21,546 bases of DNA from Proteobacteria bacterium UBA6522 (GTDB lineage: Bacteria; Pseudomonadota; Gammaproteobacteria; Steroidobacterales; Rariloculaceae): the NCBI GenBank assembly GCA_002434915.1, contig DJLG01000061.1, positions 1-21,546 on the forward strand. Reading direction: 5' to 3'. Shown piece after piece: positions 1 to 7,909 of this stretch (position 1 is the first letter of the stretch; every line of letters starts with the position of its first letter). The position numbers and the translations under genes were made by a program. The notes under the pieces were generated by a model. The model worked only from the letters and a program-made list of their open reading frames with translations. It did no database searches and was not told the origin of the DNA.

Positions 1-70
1 CATCAGAACGATTTATCGTGATGATAGAGATTTCATCTTTTTGATCGTAAATAACAAGCTGGTTAACCAT
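1..70 (-). CDS. Enoyl-CoA hydratase/isomerase family protein, N-terminal fragment
   Basis: Only the first 23 codons are inside the window, starting at an ATG (complement of 68-70) and running off the left edge. They include ISIITINRSD, which matches the opening strand of crotonase-fold proteins (typically V.x.I.T.L.N.R.P). The crotonase family acts on acyl-CoA esters in the cytoplasm. It lies 160 bases downstream of the aldehyde dehydrogenase on the same strand, so it may be the next gene of the catabolic set. The call rests on one short motif, and the substrate cannot be inferred. A possible terminator lies between the two genes, so co-transcription is uncertain. Confidence 0.6.
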   Translation of the reverse strand, partial: MVNQLVIYDQKDEISIITINRSD

Positions 71-143
71 TGTTTTCTTAGCCTTTAAGGTGTGTCAACA
101 CTTAAGTAATAGACCAAAAAACCCAATCAAAAAAGTTTTTTTA

Positions 144-163
144 AAACTCATTCCTGTGAGTCT
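144..163 (-). terminator. Candidate hairpin terminator after the aldehyde dehydrogenase
   Basis: On the minus strand AGACTCA, loop CAGGAA, TGAGTTT forms a 7-bp stem with one G-U pair. A/T-rich sequence with runs of T follows. It sits between the stop of the aldehyde dehydrogenase and the enoyl-CoA hydratase start. The stem is AT-rich and weak, so this may only attenuate. The rest of 71-230 is AT-rich and holds nothing else I can support. Confidence 0.3.
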
Positions 164-230
164 ATTAATTACTCTTATAAAAATAAGATTATTTTTTTTT
201 AATTGGTTCAGCATTTTACGATCATCTTTT

Positions 231-1661
231 CTATGGGCTTATATAGGCGGTTTTCGTTGCAGTATAAAACTGTGCAGCAGCCTGTCCTTGCTCACGCGGA
301 CCAAAACTAGAACTGCGACGACCACCAAATGGAACATGATAATCAACACCAGCGGTCGGAAGGTTAACCATAACCATACCCGCCCCCGATTTACGTCTAA
401 AATTTCTAGAGTACTTTAGCGAATTAGTACAAATACCTGCAGAAAGACCAAAGCTTGTATCGTTTGCAGTATTAAGTGCTTCCTCATAGTCATTAACCTT
501 TACTACAGTTGCGATTGGACCAAAAATTTCTTCTTGGTTAATTCTCATCTTATTTTTAGTTTCTGTGAATAAAGTTGGAGCAAGGTAATAACCCTTTGTT
601 TTTCTTTCTAGTTGCTTGCCACCACTAACAATTTCTGCACCCTCTGAGCGCCCTATTTTCAAATACTCAAGGTCCTGTTCGAGTTGAACCTGATCAACAA
701 CAGGTCCCATCTGTGTTCCTGGATTAAGTGCATGATCAACCTTCATGCTTTCCATACGTTCGACTAAACGTGCAACGAAACGATCATGAATACCAGCCGT
801 CACTATCAATCGTGAAGAGGCCGTACATCGTTGTCCAGTTGAATAAAAAGCACCATTTAGTGCACATTCCACCGCTATTTCTAGATCAGCATCGTCAAGT
901 ATGACAAGAGGGTTTTTTCCACCCATCTCAAGCTGCACCCGTGCCTGACGCTCTGCAGTTTTCACAAGTACATTACGCCCTGTTTCTACTGACCCTGTAA
1001 AAGTCACTGCATCAACAAGTAATGAGTCAACAATCGCCGCCCCAACCTCAGAACCTGAGCCCATTACAAGATTAAAAACTCCATCTGGCAAACCTGATTC
1101 AGAAATAATTTGCGTCAAAGCATGGGCAGACGCAGGAACCAGTCCAGCAGGCTTAAAAACTACCGTATTACCGAATGCAAGTGCAGGAGCTATCTTCCAA
1201 GCGGGAATAGCAATTGGAAAATTCCATGGAGTAATAATGCCTATAAGGCCTAGTGGTTCACGACTAATTTCAACGTCGACGCCAAGACGAACTGACTCCA
1301 TGCTTGATCCAGCAACACGTACAGCCTCACCAGCAAAAAACTTGAATATATGCCCAGCTCGCTCAACCTCGCCAATACCTTCAGGTAAAACCTTGCCCTC
1401 TTCACGCGATAAAAGCGTTCCAAGATCTTCTTTCTTCTTTAGAATTTCATTACCAATATGGTCCAAAATCTCGGCCCTACGATGGATACCAATCTCTTGC
1501 CATGCAGAAGTAGCATTACTTGCAATTTCAATTGCCTCTTTAGTCTGAGACCCATCAACACATTCAAACTCTCCAATACAGTCATCCAAATCTGATGGAT
1601 TAAGGTTTTTTAGAGCGCTTTTCCCCTTGACCCAGTTCCCGTCAATATAGCTCCTATTCAC
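231..1661 (-). CDS. NAD(P)-dependent aldehyde dehydrogenase, KGSADH/YcbD-like
   Basis: Full-length (476 aa) class of cytosolic aldehyde dehydrogenases oxidising an aldehyde to a carboxylate with NAD(P)+. Visible active-site elements are PWN (Asn147), FKPAG (Lys170), FTGS (221-224, cofactor turn), LEMGGKNP with general base Glu245, and GQRCT with nucleophile Cys279. The C-terminal GVDYHVPFGG and SFGPREQG stretches resemble the alpha-ketoglutaric semialdehyde dehydrogenase (YcbD-like) branch; that subfamily is my inference. The start is GTG, with AGAGG about 9 bases upstream; no ATG lies nearby. The ThDP-dependent gene ends 58 bases upstream, so the two are probably co-transcribed. A coherent reading is that the ThDP enzyme makes an aldehyde from a 2-oxo acid and this enzyme oxidises it, but the real substrate is unknown. 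Confidence 0.93.
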   Translation of the reverse strand: MNRSYIDGNWVKGKSALKNLNPSDLDDCIGEFECVDGSQTKEAIEIASNATSAWQEIGIHRRAEILDHIGNEILKKKEDLGTLLSREEGKVLPEGIGEVERAGHIFKFFAGEAVRVAGSSMESVRLGVDVEISREPLGLIGIITPWNFPIAIPAWKIAPALAFGNTVVFKPAGLVPASAHALTQIISESGLPDGVFNLVMGSGSEVGAAIVDSLLVDAVTFTGSVETGRNVLVKTAERQARVQLEMGGKNPLVILDDADLEIAVECALNGAFYSTGQRCTASSRLIVTAGIHDRFVARLVERMESMKVDHALNPGTQMGPVVDQVQLEQDLEYLKIGRSEGAEIVSGGKQLERKTKGYYLAPTLFTETKNKMRINQEEIFGPIATVVKVNDYEEALNTANDTSFGLSAGICTNSLKYSRNFRRKSGAGMVMVNLPTAGVDYHVPFGGRRSSSFGPREQGQAAAQFYTATKTAYISP

Positions 1662-1719
1662 TCTTTATTACCTCTATATAAATTATTAATATTGAATAAA
1701 TCCAAGTAACCCAGCCCAT

Positions 1720-3381
1720 CTATAGTGATGGCCCACGTATCTCACTCAAAGATTTTCCTGGTGTAAGAGCCTCAGGATCAACCCGAAGCTCAAGTATGGC
1801 TGGCTTAGCGCTATCACGGGCACGTTGAAAAGCAGCGGGAAATTCCTCAGTCCGCTCCACAATTTCCCCATAACCCCCAAAAGCTTCGGCATAGGATGCA
1901 AAGTCAGGGTTTATAAGACCTGTATTACTAACTCTACCAGGATAATGCGTTTCCTGATGCATGCGGATTGTACCGAGCATAGAATTATTTACGACAATAC
2001 ATATTATATTCGCTCCATACTGCACAGCCGTGGCAAACTCTTGCCCATTCATCAAGAAACAACCATCACCTGCAAAGGCTATAACTTCTCGCTCTGGCAT
2101 TCTAAGTTTTGCTGCAACAGATGCTGGAACCCCATAACCCATAGACCCTGCAGTTGGAGCAAGTTGTGTGCCGTACTGACGATAACGATAAAAACGATGA
2201 ATCCAAGCAGTATAATTTCCAGCGCCATTTGTGATAATTGCATTTTCCGGAAGGACTTTTTGCAAGTGTGTCATCACTTCGCTCATCTGTAAGTTACCTG
2301 GCGTTTTTATTGCTCTACTATAGTTTTGACAGTCACTGTTAGCATCCTTTAACCAATCTGCCCAACGCTCAGCCCCATCACCTACAGCCACATCATGTAA
2401 AACAGCAGCCATAGCACGTGGATCTGCATTGATAGGTAACTGGGCTTGATAAACACGCCCAAGTTCTTCTGGGTCAGCATGAACATGCACAAGATTCTGA
2501 TGTGGCACTGGAATATTAAGCAATGAGTAACCGCTAGTGGGTACCTCGCTAAGACGTGCACCAAGAACGATCAATAAATCAGCATCCTTAACACGTTGAG
2601 CAAGTTTTGGATTAATCCCAATTCCTAAATAACCCGCAAAGGATGAGTGATTATTATCGAAATAATCTTGGCGACGGAAAGAAGTTACGATAGGAATTTT
2701 TGTCCTCTCTGCAAAAGCCTTAATATTTCCAACAGCAGTTTTATCCCATCCACCACCGCCGACTATAAGCATAGGACGCTCAGAGGTTTTTAGTATTTCT
2801 GAAAACGCCCGAATAGATTTAGGGTCAGGACATGCCTGGGAAGTGCGAACTGGTTCAGCATCTCTAACGTCAGAAGTTTCGGAAAGCATGTCCTCAGGTA
2901 GCGCTAGAACAACAGGCCCAGGACGCCCTGAACCAGCAATAGAAAAGGCTCGAGCCATCATTTCTGGAATTCTCGCTGGGTCATCAATTTGTGCAGCCCA
3001 TTTGGAAAGTGGACCATACATATGTCTAAAATCTATCTCCTGAAAGGCCTCTCTTCCCATCATGCTACGGGCTACCTGACCGACCAAAAGAATCAAAGGT
3101 GTTGAGTCTTGATGAGCAATATGAATCCCAGCGCTAGCATTAGTAGCGCCAGGACCACGGGTCACCATACATACCCCAGGGCGCCCAGTTAACTTTGCAT
3201 CCGCCTCGGCCATCATGGCTGCACCACCTTCCTGGCGGCATACAAAAAACTTTAGTTCAGGAACATCATGAAGGGCATCAAGCAAAGCCAAGTAGCTTTC
3301 ACCAGGAACACCATACACATGCTGTGTGCCATGAATGCGCAGCTGATCTACTAAAATTCGCCCTCCCGACCTAACTGCCAT
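1720..3381 (-). CDS. Thiamine diphosphate-dependent enzyme, acetolactate synthase-like
   Basis: A 553-aa protein with the full three-domain layout of the acetolactate synthase/2-oxo acid decarboxylase superfamily. The N-terminal pyrimidine-binding domain has the catalytic Glu51 in RQEGGAAMMAEA. The central domain carries LIVLGARLSE. The C-terminal pyrophosphate-binding domain has Gly-Asp-Gly at 438-440 and the paired Asn at 465-466, the classic GDG-x(24-27)-NN magnesium/ThDP motif. Such enzymes cleave or join 2-oxo acids in the cytoplasm. No acetolactate synthase regulatory subunit (ilvH-like) is next to it. The neighbours are a cupin and an aldehyde dehydrogenase, which points to a catabolic decarboxylase or lyase rather than branched-chain amino acid synthesis (inference). 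ATG start with AGGTGA 5 bases upstream. Confidence 0.92.
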   Translation of the reverse strand: MAVRSGGRILVDQLRIHGTQHVYGVPGESYLALLDALHDVPELKFFVCRQEGGAAMMAEADAKLTGRPGVCMVTRGPGATNASAGIHIAHQDSTPLILLVGQVARSMMGREAFQEIDFRHMYGPLSKWAAQIDDPARIPEMMARAFSIAGSGRPGPVVLALPEDMLSETSDVRDAEPVRTSQACPDPKSIRAFSEILKTSERPMLIVGGGGWDKTAVGNIKAFAERTKIPIVTSFRRQDYFDNNHSSFAGYLGIGINPKLAQRVKDADLLIVLGARLSEVPTSGYSLLNIPVPHQNLVHVHADPEELGRVYQAQLPINADPRAMAAVLHDVAVGDGAERWADWLKDANSDCQNYSRAIKTPGNLQMSEVMTHLQKVLPENAIITNGAGNYTAWIHRFYRYRQYGTQLAPTAGSMGYGVPASVAAKLRMPEREVIAFAGDGCFLMNGQEFATAVQYGANIICIVVNNSMLGTIRMHQETHYPGRVSNTGLINPDFASYAEAFGGYGEIVERTEEFPAAFQRARDSAKPAILELRVDPEALTPGKSLSEIRGPSL

Positions 3382-3423
3382 ATTTCACCTGAATGCTTTA
3401 ATCAAAAACCTAACGCTAGAACT

Positions 3424-3813
3424 TTATCCTGGCCCTACAGCTTCTATAGTGATCGAATCTTCTAGCGCCTCATAGCCATGTTCAACGTATGCAGGAACAA
3501 CCACAAGATCTCCAGGCATGAGAATAAATTCAGTCTCCCCACCCAAGGCTCTCAGGCGTCCTTCAATTAAGAGAACAATTAGCTCATTTGCATGATTGTG
3601 AGGCGTAGTTATAGTCCCAGCAGGCCATTCAACCCGGATAAGACCGACAGCGTCACCTGAAATTCTTCGGGTAACACGTCCATCCTCCATATTACGACTT
3701 TCAAGGTTTTCTAAGCTATGCAACATCATTTTAGGTGCTGTGATCTGTGAGCTACCAGCATTAGAAAAAACCAGAAAAATCAGGGTAACAATGAAAATTA
3801 TTTTTTTATTCAT
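3424..3813 (-). CDS. Exported small cupin-domain protein
   Basis: 129 aa. A hydrophobic signal peptide (about residues 1-22, after MNKK) is followed by one conserved beta-barrel cupin domain. The metal-ligand pattern is visible: TPHNHANE gives two His and a Glu, and PAYVEHGYEA supplies the later His. The PGD turn lies between them. Cupins of this kind bind a metal and a small molecule, and some are dioxygenases or isomerases; the activity here is not predictable. It is the first gene of the cupin - ThDP enzyme - aldehyde dehydrogenase set, 42 bases before the ThDP gene. That is odd because its partners look cytosolic while it appears exported. ATG start with AGGTAG 7 bases upstream. Confidence 0.85.
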   Translation of the reverse strand: MNKKIIFIVTLIFLVFSNAGSSQITAPKMMLHSLENLESRNMEDGRVTRRISGDAVGLIRVEWPAGTITTPHNHANELIVLLIEGRLRALGGETEFILMPGDLVVVPAYVEHGYEALEDSITIEAVGPG

Positions 3814-3860
3814 GCTCGCTACCTAGATTAAAACAACTTCACATTTAGCTCATATATTGT

Positions 3861-3876
3861 GTATCAGACAAGATAC
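3861..3876. promoter_or_regulatory. Inverted repeat upstream of the cupin operon
   Basis: GTATC-AGACAA-GATAC has perfect 5-bp arms around a 6-base spacer, 48 bases before the cupin start. The spacing would suit a dimeric regulator, but no regulator gene lies in the window and the arms are short enough to arise by chance. Confidence 0.2.
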
Positions 3877-3931
3877 CAAAACAGTCGCTAGTTTATTGTG
3901 ACTAACTTATTCTTATCAAAACCAGTGATCC

Positions 3932-4942
3932 TCAATCCACCGTACAGTTATAGGGCTTAACTTGTTCACCGGGGATCCAATTCCAATAACCTGTTTGTCT
4001 GGCAGCGTCGGTAAAAGTCTCGGGATCCACATGGATAGACTCATAATCTAGTCGTGTTTCATCTTCACTAAGCGTAAATCGCTCTTCAACTACAGATGAA
4101 TCCCCTTGAGGAGTACCTATATCATCAAAATACGGGTCATTGATATGTGTCGTATTTACAACCAGCGTATTGTCTTCCCATCGACCTATAGAGTAGCCAA
4201 GACCTGAGGCAGACTCATTCACTGGAAATTCATCTTGATCTAGATGAATCACCCTCTCTGCGTCCCATTCCTCTATTCTAAGCACAATAGAACTTCCATT
4301 ATCAATGAACTCCATAGGTTGTGGGTTATTCATAATAGATGGCATTCCGCGAGCAATGCATCGCAATACAAGATCATCAACTAAAGGATTCCAACCCTCT
4401 TGAGCCATTAATGCCTCTTCAGTAAAAGGAAGATAACCCCCCTCAAGCAACTGCCCGCTTATGTCTGGACGGCTCCAAACCCGGAAAATCCCATTCGCAT
4501 TGGCCGTACTCGCCTCCACTATTGCAGTATCAACTGGAGCAAGATCAACTGTGCGGCCCATACGTCTGGCCCTTTGCGGCCATATCGGTAGCTCTTGGCC
4601 ATTTTCCAGAGTCATTATCCAGGCAGCCAGAGCATTCAACCCATGTCGGGATGGCGCTCCGGTAAAAGCCACTTTAGACCCCACTGAAACAACATCCCGG
4701 CTAATCCCAATACGCTCCAACCGATTAGCGGTTGAGGCTTCTATTTGCCAGAGTTCTGTACCCCCGACCTCACCTGTGCGCTGAAGTTCCATGGTTACAT
4801 GAGGGTTTCGCCAAGAAACCGATAAAATTTCACCCTCGACCGTAATGAGAGTATCCACATCATAAGATTGGGCTGCCCCATGATGGGCCTGTGCAAAACC
4901 AACCAATGACGATAGTAATAAAACATAGTAGAAACGTAGCAT
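3932..4942 (-). CDS. Exported two-domain protein: DUF6152 fused to a family Y domain
   Basis: 336 aa from the chosen ATG at 4942. Residues 1-19 are a signal peptide ending AQA, so the mature protein should begin at His20-His21 (HHGAAQSYD). Residues 20-120 are DUF6152, with the NPH motif at 46-48 and an OB-fold-like beta pattern. Residues 150-336 match the stand-alone proteins at 15203-15919 and 20611-21492: PFTEEAL, NPQPMEF, VIHLD, GYSIGRWEDNTLVV, VEERF, VDPETF, and a final Cys near the end. The upstream in-frame GTG at 4984 would add 14 residues before the signal peptide and overlaps a possible promoter, so I reject it. Function is unknown. It is divergent from the aldo/keto reductase. The fusion links the two families functionally. 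Confidence 0.82.
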   Translation of the reverse strand: MLRFYYVLLLSSLVGFAQAHHGAAQSYDVDTLITVEGEILSVSWRNPHVTMELQRTGEVGGTELWQIEASTANRLERIGISRDVVSVGSKVAFTGAPSRHGLNALAAWIMTLENGQELPIWPQRARRMGRTVDLAPVDTAIVEASTANANGIFRVWSRPDISGQLLEGGYLPFTEEALMAQEGWNPLVDDLVLRCIARGMPSIMNNPQPMEFIDNGSSIVLRIEEWDAERVIHLDQDEFPVNESASGLGYSIGRWEDNTLVVNTTHINDPYFDDIGTPQGDSSVVEERFTLSEDETRLDYESIHVDPETFTDAARQTGYWNWIPGEQVKPYNCTVD

Positions 4943-4966
4943 CTGACTTTTTCTTAATTCACTTAG

Positions 4967-4997
4967 GTAATAGCAAAGTAGCACCCACCACGGTCAA
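4967..4997 (-). promoter_or_regulatory. Candidate sigma-70 promoter for the DUF6152-Y fusion gene
   Basis: On the minus strand TTGACC (4992-4997) and TATTAC (4967-4972) are separated by 19 bases, longer than the ideal 17. The -10 lies 24 bases before the chosen ATG at 4942, which fits that start rather than the GTG at 4984. Confidence 0.3.
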
Positions 4998-5042
4998 CTG
5001 CAATGCGAAAATAATCCATCATTATTGGCAACCTCGTTTTAT

Positions 5043-5074
5043 TTGATAGGCATCGTTCTGGTAAGATTTATACT
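5043..5074 (+). promoter_or_regulatory. Candidate promoter for the aldo/keto reductase operon
   Basis: TTGATA (5043-5048) and TATACT (5069-5074) both resemble sigma-70 boxes, but the spacer is 20 bases. A -10 at TTTATA with an 18-base spacer is the alternative. It lies about 30 bases before the ATG at 5105. Confidence 0.3.
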
Positions 5075-5104
5075 CCGTTCCTACTTTAATGAATTACTTA
5101 GACA

Positions 5105-6055
5105 ATGCTTACACGACGCGACTGTATTAAAAGTGCTGCTGCCGCAGCTGGTTCAATAGCTTTTCCCTTCCAATTAGTTCATGGCCAAACAGCCACATTA
5201 CTTGCACGAGAAATACCCTCCTCTGGTGAAACGATACCCATTATTGGGCTCGGCGGCGCTGGCAGCTTTGGTCGCCTTGCTGATAGTGGTGATATTGAGA
5301 CGCTTCGTGAAGTCATGAGAACGCTTTACCTAAATGGAGGCACAGTATTTGATACAGCAGAAGCTTATGGGCCATCCGAGGGAATATCAGGACAACTAGC
5401 TCAAGACCTTGGCATTGAAGAACAACTATTCTGGTCTACTAAAGTTAATTCAGCAAAACCAGAGTGGGGACCATCTTATCCAGATGTGACTCAACAGCAA
5501 ATTCAAGATTCCTTTGATCGAATCGGAAAGTCTCCGATTGATCTTATGCAAATTCATAATCTTGGGGACATAAAAACCCAATTACCCATGATTCAGCAAT
5601 TAAAAGATGAGGGACGAGCCAGGTATATCGGTATCACCTATGACACTCCTGATCGCAATCATGAACTAATTCAAGCTATGCGTGATGAGACTCTAGACTT
5701 TATTGGAATTGATTATGCGGTTGATAACCCGGCAGCTGCAGAAACAATTCTGCCACTAGCTCAAGACCGTGGTATCGCTGTGATTATCTATCAACCATTT
5801 GGAAGAACGAGATTATGGAGCCGCGTAGCTGGGCATCAAGTGCCAGAATGGGCACAGGAATTTAATGCTAATAGTTGGGCACAATTCTTTCTCAAATACG
5901 TGATCGCACACCCAGCAGTAACTGTAGTAACGCCGGCTACCAGCAAACCCACTAATCTGATTGATAATCTTGCTGGCGGTATCGGGCCGTTACCCGATTC
6001 AGCTATGCTAAGACGCATGGAAGAATTCGTTGCAGCTCTGCCATCTGCTGGTTAA
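5105..6055 (+). CDS. Aldo/keto reductase with twin-arginine signal
   Basis: 316 aa. The N-terminus MLTRRDCIKSAAAAAGSIAF has a twin-arginine motif (RRDCIK) and an Ala-rich hydrophobic stretch ending near VHGQ. This suggests folded export with bound NADPH through the Tat pathway. The aldo/keto reductase (beta/alpha)8 barrel follows, with the catalytic tetrad visible: Asp83 and Tyr88 in FDTAEAYG, Lys113 in WSTKV, His151 in MQIHN. The family reduces aldehydes and ketones or oxidises alcohols with NADP(H). Family members are usually cytosolic, so the export signal is notable; periplasmic Tat-exported members are known. It leads a plus-strand run with the DUF6152 protein (56-base gap) and two X proteins. 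No strong ribosome binding site is visible before this ATG. Confidence 0.9.
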   Translation: MLTRRDCIKSAAAAAGSIAFPFQLVHGQTATLLAREIPSSGETIPIIGLGGAGSFGRLADSGDIETLREVMRTLYLNGGTVFDTAEAYGPSEGISGQLAQDLGIEEQLFWSTKVNSAKPEWGPSYPDVTQQQIQDSFDRIGKSPIDLMQIHNLGDIKTQLPMIQQLKDEGRARYIGITYDTPDRNHELIQAMRDETLDFIGIDYAVDNPAAAETILPLAQDRGIAVIIYQPFGRTRLWSRVAGHQVPEWAQEFNANSWAQFFLKYVIAHPAVTVVTPATSKPTNLIDNLAGGIGPLPDSAMLRRMEEFVAALPSAG

Positions 6056-6111
6056 GGTGTTCAGTTATAAATAGAGATAGAACGATTTTATCTAATGGGG
6101 GGAGAAGCATT

Positions 6112-6486
6112 ATGTTTTCTTCAATGATTCGAGGCTTTATAGCGATCGGAATAGCCATCTGGACAATGCCTGTTTATACACACCATTCCCATGGCAACTA
6201 TGACCTTACACAATATGTAGACATGGAGGGGACTGTAACTGAGGCACACTGGATGAATCCACACGCCTGGATCTACATGGAGGTTATTGGTGAAAATAAC
6301 ATCCCAACAATTTGGGCTTTAGAAGGGGGTGGGCTCAGCGCACTCTCTAGAAAAGGCTGGACTGAAGACAGCGTAAAGATAGGAGATAAAATTTCTGTGC
6401 GCTGCCACCCATTAAAAGCAGGCACACCAGCTTGTCTATTTGGTTTTTTAAAAACTGCAGACGGAACAGAGGGTGAGTACGACTAA
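6112..6486 (+). CDS. Exported DUF6152 protein, cassette copy 1
   Basis: 124 aa. A signal peptide (about 1-23) is directly followed by His24-His25 (HHSHGNYDLTQY), then EGTVTEAHWMNPH with the NPH motif at 49-51, IWALEGGG, and IGDKISVRCHP. It is close to the protein at 9964-10332 along its whole length, including a Cys pair (RCHP...CLFG) absent from the other two DUF6152 copies; this could form a disulfide. DUF6152 has no known function that I can name. The conserved histidines suggest metal binding (inference). The ATG is preceded by a strong GGGGGGAG ribosome binding site at 6097-6104. It precedes X1 by 38 bases, an operon-like spacing. Confidence 0.85.
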   Translation: MFSSMIRGFIAIGIAIWTMPVYTHHSHGNYDLTQYVDMEGTVTEAHWMNPHAWIYMEVIGENNIPTIWALEGGGLSALSRKGWTEDSVKIGDKISVRCHPLKAGTPACLFGFLKTADGTEGEYD

Positions 6487-6524
6487 AAAATCTGTTTGAA
6501 TCACTATTAGTTTGGAGAGTGATA

Positions 6525-7160
6525 ATGCGCAATCTAAAAATAATTTTAATAACATTAATTGTTGCAATGCCAGCTATAAGCTTTTCACAAGGTTGGATTC
6601 TATACACAGACCAGGAACACCGGTTTATCATTAACTTCCCTCGGGAACCGGATATTCAAAATTTTGACTACATTTCTGAATATGGTGCTACATTTCCCGG
6701 CAGAACTTATTCAGTCCAAGAAAATGGAGGTCTTCTCTCTCTAATGATCATCGATTTTAGAGACGGCGAGGGAAAATATACTGAGTTAATTGATAAAACT
6801 GATGATGCTCCTGTTTCCTCTCTATGGTTATATGATCAAAGAGGATCAGTACCTTATGAGGCCTCAAAACTCCGTGAACGAGGTGGTAAAATTCTCTATG
6901 ACAATTGGCATCATATTGATCTAGTTGAGGGCCTGAATATTGTTATTTCAAACGTGGATGGTTCAAGCACATATGCAGGTTTATATCTACATGCTAATCG
7001 ACTGTATATGATGGAGGCGACGGTTCCTGCAGGATTCCCTCCTCAAAGCTTATTTCAGCAATCACTTGGTTTTCTAGATGACGAAGGGAGGCGCATTCGT
7101 TATCAATTGACTCCAGATGGAGAACGAACTCGACTATGCTCAGGTCAATGGGTCTGTTAG
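6525..7160 (+). CDS. Exported family X protein, paralogue 1
   Basis: 211 aa and not a family I recognise. A signal peptide (about 1-23, cut after SFS) gives a mature start of Gln-Gly-Trp. It aligns throughout with the proteins at 7217-7876 and 9241-9924. Shared features are a W-x-x-Y start, a FIINFPREP segment, FPGRTYS, LYDQRGS, a middle WHHIDLVEG, NVDGSSTYAGLYLHANRLYM, ATVPAGFPPQ, FQQSL, and RIRYQLTPDGERT. The pattern suggests a single beta-rich periplasmic domain. The ATG at 6525 is chosen over the GTG at 6519 because GGAG at 6514-6517 is 7 bases from it and would be too close to the GTG. The C-terminus is the shortest of the three copies and ends in a Cys. Function unknown. Confidence 0.82.
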   Translation: MRNLKIILITLIVAMPAISFSQGWILYTDQEHRFIINFPREPDIQNFDYISEYGATFPGRTYSVQENGGLLSLMIIDFRDGEGKYTELIDKTDDAPVSSLWLYDQRGSVPYEASKLRERGGKILYDNWHHIDLVEGLNIVISNVDGSSTYAGLYLHANRLYMMEATVPAGFPPQSLFQQSLGFLDDEGRRIRYQLTPDGERTRLCSGQWVC

Positions 7161-7216
7161 ATAACATCGAATATTTTTTATTGATACTCTATTAACTTAT
7201 ATAGCAAAGGAAAAAA

Positions 7217-7876
7217 ATGCGTTTTTCTCAACCTTTCTCTATTACATTTTTTCTATTATTAGCTTCAGCTACGCAAGCACAAGGCTGGATTGAATACATA
7301 AACGAGGAAGATCTTTTCACTATAAATCTGCCCGGTACCCCAGAAATACAAACAATTGTCTACCACTCAGAACTCGAGGCCGAGTTTCCTGCACGAACTT
7401 ATGAAGTATCTAACCGCGGCAGTCACTATAAAGTTACCGTTGTAGATTTTAGTCAGTCACAGTCAGTACATGCAAAAAAGCTAGAGAATGAGCGTGAATC
7501 AGAACAAATACGCGGCCGTAATCGATGGATTACTGATCAGCGAGCCTCTGTAGCCCGTGCTGCTACTGAGTTTCGTCAGCGAGATGGAGAGGTGACTTAT
7601 GATGCCTGGGGACATTTAGAAAACGTCGAGGGACATCAATTGCAGCTCAGTAATCCAGATGGCTCACGTACCTTTGCCGCAATCTACCTACATGGCCAGG
7701 TAAGTCGGCTATATATCCTAGAAGGAACCGTTCCGCCTCGTATGCCACCACCAGCACAGTTTCAACAATCCTTAAGATTTCTAGATGAAAACGGCGCAAG
7801 AGTTCGATATGAGCTTCGACCTGATGGTAGTACAACTCGAGTAGAACGTGGACAAATAATCGGTTTTGATCCTTAG
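7217..7876 (+). CDS. Exported family X protein, paralogue 2
   Basis: 219 aa. The signal peptide ends TQA and the mature protein starts QGWIEY. It shares the family X landmarks: FTINLPGTP, FPARTYEV, VTVVDFS, WITDQRASVARAATEFRQRD, GEVTYDAWGHLENVEGHQ, LQLSNPDGSRTFAAIYLHG, RLYILEGTVPPRMPPP, FQQSLRFLDENGARVRYEL. By eye it is nearer the minus-strand paralogue X3 than its neighbour X1 in the central VEGHQ part. AAGGA at 7207-7211 precedes the ATG. It is last in the plus-strand run, and its stop faces the alpha/beta hydrolase stop 33 bases away. No hairpin terminator is visible between them. Function unknown. Confidence 0.82.
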   Translation: MRFSQPFSITFFLLLASATQAQGWIEYINEEDLFTINLPGTPEIQTIVYHSELEAEFPARTYEVSNRGSHYKVTVVDFSQSQSVHAKKLENERESEQIRGRNRWITDQRASVARAATEFRQRDGEVTYDAWGHLENVEGHQLQLSNPDGSRTFAAIYLHGQVSRLYILEGTVPPRMPPPAQFQQSLRFLDENGARVRYELRPDGSTTRVERGQIIGFDP

Positions 7877-7909
7877 ATCAAAGGCACCAATCAATCGGTC
7901 TTAGTGCAA

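Noticed and set aside
1825..2292. 155-codon open frame on plus, opposite the ThDP enzyme
   Set aside because: It lies wholly antisense to a gene with complete active-site motifs. The product is Cys/His/Ile-rich with no domain and no ribosome binding site.
6519..6524. GTG start for X1 six bases upstream of the ATG
   Set aside because: The GTG overlaps the GGAGAG ribosome binding site, whereas the ATG at 6525 is 7 bases from it.
7080..7160. Frameshift at the X1 C-terminus, which is shorter than its paralogues
   Set aside because: The bases align with X2 in the same frame up to the last few codons, so the difference is a short natural end rather than a shift.
7877..7909. Terminator between X2 and the alpha/beta hydrolase
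   Set aside because: No stem of 5 bp or more with a T run can be found in these 33 bases on either strand.
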